Source of the DNA: Spirochaetales bacterium
Lineage (GTDB): Bacteria > Spirochaetota > Spirochaetia > Sphaerochaetales > Sphaerochaetaceae
Direction of reading: 5' to 3'
Assembly (NCBI GenBank): GCA_022788185.1
Contig: JALEVV010000073.1
Span: forward strand, 1-55,510
DNA: 55,510 nucleotides
Each line of letters opens with the position of its first letter. Position 1 is the first letter of the stretch. Shown here piece after piece: positions 51,046 to 55,510 of the stretch. The notes beneath the pieces were generated by a model that saw only the letters and a list, made by a program, of their open reading frames with translations, had not been told where the DNA came from and did not search any database. The position numbers and the translations under genes were made by a program.

Positions 51046-51053
51046 GAGAACAA

Positions 51054-51908
51054 ATGGACAACAAGAGCATAGAAACTCTCGTTAAGACAGAGACTATCAG
51101 GAAAAAGGTAGTCTCTGTCGATCCTACAAAGGACGAGACAGTCAGGACCATAACGATGACCGATGGTCCGCTTATCCCGAAGAAAGGTGAGAAACACCTG
51201 ATGACCAGCTGGCGCATAACGTTTTTCCTTGCGCTGGCTGTCCTGTTGTTTCTGGTCATCTTCCGCCCGGATCCATACCGCGAGATCTTCATCGTATGTA
51301 TCAAAGGTGCTCCGGTAACCTTCGAAGTAACGATCTTCGCGATCATAGGTGCAGTATTCATCGGTGTCTTCACCGGACTCGGTTCCGTTTCGAAACACCA
51401 TGTCATCAATATGATCAGCGGTGTCTACGTCGAGTTCATCAGGGGTATTCCTCTCCTGGTACAGCTTATCTTCATCTACTACGCCCTCGGACGCTTCTTC
51501 CACATCGAAGGCATGATAGCCGCAATCATAGCGCTTTCAATCTGTTTCGGTGCATATATGGGTGAAATCGTCAGGGCCGGTATCCAGGCCATTCCCAAGG
51601 GACAGATGGAAGCTGCCACAGCCCTTGGCCTTACCAGAACACAGGCATTCATCCATGTAATCCTGCCCCAGACCGCAAAGGTCATCCTCCCGGCCATCGG
51701 AAATGAGTTCATCTCCATGCTCAAGGATTCATCCCTTGTTTCCCAGCTGGCACTCGCCGATATCCTGAGAAAAGGAAGGGAATACATCTCAAGAACCTTC
51801 CTGTCCCTTGAGACAATGCTCGTGGTTGCGCTGATCTACCTGATTTTCACACTCATCCTTTCCCGCTTAGTCGGTTTACTTGAAGAGAGGCTTCACAAGA
51901 ATGGCTAA
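51054..51908 (+). CDS. amino-acid ABC transporter permease
   Basis: A 284-residue HisM-type permease. A cytoplasmic N-terminal extension of about 50 charged residues precedes the first membrane helix. The EAA loop reads [24 protein letters not shown], and the ending helices ([18 protein letters not shown]-like) are normal. It lies eight bases after the binding-protein gene and overlaps the ATPase by eight. Extension function unknown. Confidence 0.94.
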   Translation: MDNKSIETLVKTETIRKKVVSVDPTKDETVRTITMTDGPLIPKKGEKHLMTSWRITFFLALAVLLFLVIFRPDPYREIFIVCIKGAPVTFEVTIFAIIGAVFIGVFTGLGSVSKHHVINMISGVYVEFIRGIPLLVQLIFIYYALGRFFHIEGMIAAIIALSICFGAYMGEIVRAGIQAIPKGQMEAATALGLTRTQAFIHVILPQTAKVILPAIGNEFISMLKDSSLVSQLALADILRKGREYISRTFLSLETMLVVALIYLIFTLILSRLVGLLEERLHKNG

Positions 51909-52644
51909 AATAGAGATACGGAATCTTTGCAAGGACTTCGTTGCCAACGGCATCAGGACAGTCCATGCGGTTAAGAATGCATCCCTTACCGTCAACGACG
52001 GTGAAGTGGTCGTAATCATCGGTCCCTCCGGCTCCGGAAAGTCAACGCTCCTCAGAAGCGTGAACATGTTTGAGACTCCCACCAGCGGAAAGATCTTCAT
52101 CGATGACATCGAAGTCACCGATCCCAAAACAGACCTCAGGAAGGTCAGGGAGGAAGTGGGCATGGTATTCCAGTCCTTCAACCTCTTCCCTCACCTCACG
52201 GTGCTCGATAACATCACGCTTGCACCCAGAAAGGTCCTGAAGATGGAAAAGAAGGAAGCTGAGGAACTTGCCATGAAGCTTCTGGACAAGGTAGGTCTGA
52301 AGGATAAGGCAAAAAGCCATCCCAATCAGCTTTCCGGCGGACAGCAGCAGAGAGTGGCAATTGCCCGATCCCTGGCAATGAGTCCCAAGGCGATGCTCTT
52401 CGACGAACCCACCTCAGCCCTCGACCCCGAGATGATCAAGGAGGTTCTGGACGTCATGCTGGACCTGGCCAAGGACGGAACTACTATGCTGCTGGTAACC
52501 CATGAGATGGGATTTGCCAGAGCCGCAGCCGATAAGGTCGTCTTCATGGACAGCGGCGAAATCATCGAGGAGGGTGCACCCGAAGAGATATTCACCCATC
52601 CGAAAAGCAAGAGAACAAAAAGCTTCCTCGACCACATTCTCTGA
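51901..52644 (+). CDS. amino-acid ABC transporter ATPase (GlnQ type)
   Basis: A 247-residue ATPase with Walker [11 protein letters not shown]-loop [20 protein letters not shown], signature [16 protein letters not shown], Walker [15 protein letters not shown] and switch histidine VTHEMGFA. Length is normal for the family, with no added regulatory domain, in contrast to the homologue at 13966-15066. ATG 51901 was chosen to match the family start. A terminator follows within a few bases. Confidence 0.95.
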   Translation: MAKIEIRNLCKDFVANGIRTVHAVKNASLTVNDGEVVVIIGPSGSGKSTLLRSVNMFETPTSGKIFIDDIEVTDPKTDLRKVREEVGMVFQSFNLFPHLTVLDNITLAPRKVLKMEKKEAEELAMKLLDKVGLKDKAKSHPNQLSGGQQQRVAIARSLAMSPKAMLFDEPTSALDPEMIKEVLDVMLDLAKDGTTMLLVTHEMGFARAAADKVVFMDSGEIIEEGAPEEIFTHPKSKRTKSFLDHIL

Positions 52645-52648
52645 CATT

Positions 52649-52673
52649 ACTGCCCCTCTTCGGGGCAGTTTTC
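52649..52673 (+). terminator. terminator after the amino-acid ABC operon
   Basis: Eight-base stem ACTGCCCC/GGGGCAGT (52649-52656 with 52662-52669), five-base loop, then TTTTCATTT. It overlaps the 3' end of the convergent AraC gene. Confidence 0.85.
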
Positions 52674-53799
52674 ATTTACCCAGGTGAGCCCTCCTCCACT
52701 CAGTCGGCGTGATGCCCTTAACCTTTTTGAAAGCCCTGGTGTAATATGACTGATCCTCAAAGCCTGAGGCGACTGCCGCCTCCGCAATCGTCACATCGGG
52801 ATTCTTCAGGGACTCAAGGCTTTTGGTTATCCTCACCTCATTGATATATTCGAAAACGGTCTTTCCCACCTGCTTTGTGAAAAGTCTGGAGAGGTATGGG
52901 ACTGAAAGCCCTGCCGCTCCGCCGAGTTCATCAAGGCTCAGATGCTCTCTGTATCGACTGTCAATTATGAAAAGCACCGCCTTAATGGCTTCGGGATATC
53001 CCGCCCAGGAATAATCCCTGATAAGCAGGCTGTACTCCTTCATCATCTCCGCAATAAGGTCGCCCGCAGCCCTGGAGGTTGAAAGCTTTTCGATTCTCCG
53101 TCCGAAGATCGAGGAGAGCCTGTCCACGTAAAACGCCGCCACTCCGGATTCATAGGCGGCCCTCCGGAGGAGCGTGTTCGATATTATCGAGTAATTCTGC
53201 ATATTCCTTACCGGATTATTGTTTCTTTTCTCAATTTCCTTATCCATGCTGAAACCGGCAAACAATCCTTCGATGTACTCCAGATTACAGCTTTTAACGG
53301 CCTGCAGCATGGCATCCTCCCTCCGGTATCTCCTTGAGACCTCGGCAGCATTGTTATCCTCAATATTGTCAGAATAAATGCTGACATTTGGGCTTTCAGT
53401 GCCATTGATGTCATGAAATGAATATCCGTCACGATTCCAGAGAAAGTCGAAAAGTGTATCAATCATAGCCTTAAAGAGCCCCAGCTCGGCAACAGCCGGA
53501 ACTGAGAGGAGCTGACCCGGCTCAAATCCTATTCTGCCAGCCTCCTCCTCATCAATGTCCGCACCGGTAATGAAGTCGGTACGGTATGGGCCGATAAGGC
53601 CAAGGCTTTTCTCATGGCGGAAGAGAATGAACTTCACTCCGTAGTGCAGCGTTATTCTCACAACCTCACGCTCATGGGGAAGGCCGGAACTCCGGACGAG
53701 TTCATCGATGCAGGGAATTCCGAATTCCCCCTCGCTTATGATCTCAAATCCTATCATCTGACGGGCAAGCACCTCTTTGACATAATTAAGGATATCCAT
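52672..53799 (-). CDS. AraC-family transcriptional regulator
   Basis: A 375-residue regulator. About 270 N-terminal residues form an unrecognised sensor part (FGIPCIDELVRSSGLPHEREVV, then a helical stretch), and the C-terminal 100 residues form an AraC domain: LSLDELGGAAGLSVPYLSRLFTKQVGKTVFEYINEVR and TIAEAAVASGFEDQSYYTRAFKKVKGITPTEWRR. It diverges from the GPH sugar symporter and GH2 genes, which it most likely controls. No signal peptide or membrane segment. Confidence 0.9.
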   Translation of the reverse strand: MDILNYVKEVLARQMIGFEIISEGEFGIPCIDELVRSSGLPHEREVVRITLHYGVKFILFRHEKSLGLIGPYRTDFITGADIDEEEAGRIGFEPGQLLSVPAVAELGLFKAMIDTLFDFLWNRDGYSFHDINGTESPNVSIYSDNIEDNNAAEVSRRYRREDAMLQAVKSCNLEYIEGLFAGFSMDKEIEKRNNNPVRNMQNYSIISNTLLRRAAYESGVAAFYVDRLSSIFGRRIEKLSTSRAAGDLIAEMMKEYSLLIRDYSWAGYPEAIKAVLFIIDSRYREHLSLDELGGAAGLSVPYLSRLFTKQVGKTVFEYINEVRITKSLESLKNPDVTIAEAAVASGFEDQSYYTRAFKKVKGITPTEWRRAHLGK

Positions 53800-53917
53800 A
53801 CCTTATTTTCCCACGTATTTCAGTGTTTTCAACAGAATTATTCAAAGAGAGGATAAAATAGTTCAAAAGGAAATCACAAAACAGGGATTATCCTGTCTCT
53901 ATCAAAAGGAGAAAAAA

Positions 53918-55315
53918 ATGGCTAAAAAGGAAGTAAGACCATTTGGACTGAGGGACAAAATGGGATATCTCTTCGGTGACTTCGGTAACGACTTCACCTT
54001 CATCCTCTCATCTTCGTTCCTTCTCAAGTTCTATACCGACGTCATGGGCGTTAACGCCGCCATCGTCGGACTCGTGATGATGATCGCAAGATTCGTCGAT
54101 GCATTCACCGATGTGGCGATGGGCCGCATCTGTGACAGATCCAAGGTCGGTAAAAACGGTAAGTTCCGTCCCTGGATAAGAAGAATGTGCGGACCGGTTG
54201 CAATCGCATCATTCTTAATCTACCAGTCATCGCTTGCAGGCATGCCCATGGCATTCAAGGTCGCATACCTCTTCATCACCTACATCCTCTGGGGCTCAGT
54301 GTTCTACACATCTATAAACATACCCTACGGTTCAATGGCAAGTGCGATCTCCGCAGAGCCCGATGACAGGCAGTCCCTCTCTTCATTCAGAACCATGGGA
54401 GGTATGGCTGCAGGCGTAATCATCTCCATCGGCGTTCCCCTCGTGGCCTACGACACGCTCTCCAACGGCGACGTCGTTCTCAACGGAGGAAGATTCACCC
54501 TTATTGCAGGTGTGTTCTCCCTGCTTGCAGTAGGCTGTTACCTTCTCTGCTACACACTGACGACAGAAAGAGTCGTACCGGTTGTGGACGAAGCAAAGAT
54601 GAAGAACAACTCCATCGGCACGATGCTAAAAAATGCTGTCACTAACCGCTCACTCATCAGTATAATCGCCGCATCCGTAGTCATGCTTCTGGCCCAGCTT
54701 ACCCAGCAGTCAATGGCAGGTTACATTTACCCCAACTACTACAGGAACGCAACTGCACAGTCCATGTCATCTCTTGCGATGATGGGTGGCATGATCGTGG
54801 CGGCTGCAGTGGCAAAGCCCCTTGCCAGAAAGCTCGGTAAGGCAGAACTGTCAGTTATCTCCAACCTGTTTGCAGGTGCTGTCGGCGTCATTCTCTTCAT
54901 CGTCCGCCCCGCAAACGTCTGGGTCTTCGTTGCCCTCCAGTGCCTCTGCTGGTTCGGTCTCGGCATATTCTCCATGATCTGCTGGGCACTCATCACAGAT
55001 GTAATCGATGATGCCGAGCTCAGAAACGGCATAAGAGAGGACGGAAGCGTTTACGCACTCTATTCATTTGCAAGAAAGCTCGGACAGGCCCTCTCTGCAG
55101 GTCTTTCAGGTGCCCTCCTCTCAATGGTCGGATATTCCACCGAAACCGCATTTGACAAGGCAGTCACTGAAGGTATTTTCAATATCTCCACACTGGTCCC
55201 CTCTCTCGGCTTCGTGCTGCTTGCCCTGATCCTCTGGTTCTGGTATCCGCTCCACAAGAAGAAAGTCGATGAGAACGTCAGGAAGCTCAAGGAGCTCCAT
55301 GGTGAAAACAAATAA
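53918..55315 (+). CDS. GPH-family sugar/glycoside symporter
   Basis: A 465-residue, twelve-helix transporter of the glycoside-pentoside-hexuronide:cation family (MelB, XylP, UidB type). Motifs: KMGYLFGDFGNDFTFILSS at helix 1, FVDAFTDVAMGRICDRS after helix 2, and YTSINIPYGSMASAIS before helix 5. GGAGAAAA precedes ATG 53918. It is followed by a GH2 glycosidase and preceded by a divergent AraC regulator, so its cargo is probably a beta-galactoside, glucuronide or related glycoside. Confidence 0.93.
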   Translation: MAKKEVRPFGLRDKMGYLFGDFGNDFTFILSSSFLLKFYTDVMGVNAAIVGLVMMIARFVDAFTDVAMGRICDRSKVGKNGKFRPWIRRMCGPVAIASFLIYQSSLAGMPMAFKVAYLFITYILWGSVFYTSINIPYGSMASAISAEPDDRQSLSSFRTMGGMAAGVIISIGVPLVAYDTLSNGDVVLNGGRFTLIAGVFSLLAVGCYLLCYTLTTERVVPVVDEAKMKNNSIGTMLKNAVTNRSLISIIAASVVMLLAQLTQQSMAGYIYPNYYRNATAQSMSSLAMMGGMIVAAAVAKPLARKLGKAELSVISNLFAGAVGVILFIVRPANVWVFVALQCLCWFGLGIFSMICWALITDVIDDAELRNGIREDGSVYALYSFARKLGQALSAGLSGALLSMVGYSTETAFDKAVTEGIFNISTLVPSLGFVLLALILWFWYPLHKKKVDENVRKLKELHGENK

Positions 55316-55327
55316 GGAATAAAGCAT

Positions 55328-55510
55328 ATGAGAACAATTCAGAACATCAATGCCCTCTGGGCCTTCAGAAAGACATCAGAAGTCCCTTCATCCTTCGACC
55401 GCTCCTGGGAAATCATCTCCCTGCCCCACTGCTGGAACGCGGTGGACGGCATGGACGGCGGAAACGACTACTGGAGGGGCAAGGCCACCTATGCAAGGGT
55501 GGTAAACGGT
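55328..55510 (+). CDS. GH2-family beta-glycosidase, N-terminus only
   Basis: The first 61 codons of a gene cut by the window end. The sequence FDRSWEIISLPHCWNAVDGM, then GGNDYWRGKATYARVV, is the classic GH2 sugar-binding-domain start (LPHxWNaxDG, YxRG) of beta-galactosidases and beta-glucuronidases. No signal peptide, so cytoplasmic. It follows the GPH symporter by 12 bases and would hydrolyse the imported glycoside. Confidence 0.88.
   Translation, partial: MRTIQNINALWAFRKTSEVPSSFDRSWEIISLPHCWNAVDGMDGGNDYWRGKATYARVVNG

Noticed and set aside
1-55510. CRISPR arrays, tRNA and rRNA genes, complete insertion sequences
   Set aside because: I looked on both strands for regularly spaced repeats, cloverleaf signatures and transposase motifs and saw none beyond the partial IscB element.

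Overview
The window looks like part of the chromosome of a spirochaete, probably an anaerobic, sugar-fermenting member of the Sphaerochaeta/Treponema side of the phylum. This is inferred from gene content, not from a marker search. Supporting signs are the lptC-lptA-lptB-rpoN-hpf string, HPr with HPr kinase, a CarD regulator directly before ispD-ispF, an RseC-type membrane protein, a ThyX thymidylate synthase and many sugar and amino-acid transporters. No rRNA, tRNA or CRISPR array was seen.

Left edge (1-1230): a partial insertion element carrying the RNA-guided nuclease IscB, cut off by the window start before its last RuvC motif. A hairpin-rich omega-RNA region lies upstream of it. The element abuts the stop codon of a split ThrE-type exporter (1231-2444). 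Then come a TauE/SafE permease (2553-3371) and an operon-like run from a degenerate YmdB-type phosphoesterase and RseC through lptC, lptA, lptB and rpoN, followed by hpf (3418-8270).

8336-15749 (minus strand) is the most unusual part. It is one gene string with an amino-acid ABC permease, an ABC ATPase with an added RsbW-like HATPase domain, a periplasmic binding protein whose two lobes appear in reversed order, a sugar-type binding lipoprotein, two DAACS symporters that each carry an N-terminal anti-sigma-like domain, and a stand-alone STAS protein. One symporter has lost its ion-binding motifs. Together they look like a transport or sensing system wired to a partner-switching (STAS/HATPase) module.

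16043-24837: trkH-trkA, then hprK-ptsH-lexA-like-holA, with uvrC and a spore-photoproduct-lyase-like radical SAM protein diverging. 24810-27665 is a decayed, partly AT-rich patch: a GH38 mannosidase remnant, a double-HTH regulator, a small lipoprotein (the last two each ending in the same terminator hairpin) and an AraC remnant. 27703-36436: a CmpB-like membrane protein, an MFS carrier, an M24-fold protein without most metal ligands, a tripartite tricarboxylate transporter, a Gfo/Idh/MocA dehydrogenase and a divergent ROK regulator.

36388-42993: malQ-rsmE-thyX-pectinesterase on one strand and carD-ispD-ispF on the other, then a RecA-like P-loop protein. 43353-55510: a CNNM/CorC protein behind a long leader, a TetR regulator, an MsmX/UgpC-type sugar ATPase, aspartate kinase, a MATE pump behind a palindromic operator, a complete polar amino-acid ABC transporter with two paralogous binding proteins, an AraC regulator, a GPH sugar symporter and the start of a GH2 glycosidase.

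A recurring regulatory theme is that at least eight genes have a -10 box only 6 to 10 bases before the start codon and no Shine-Dalgarno sequence, so leaderless transcription seems common here.
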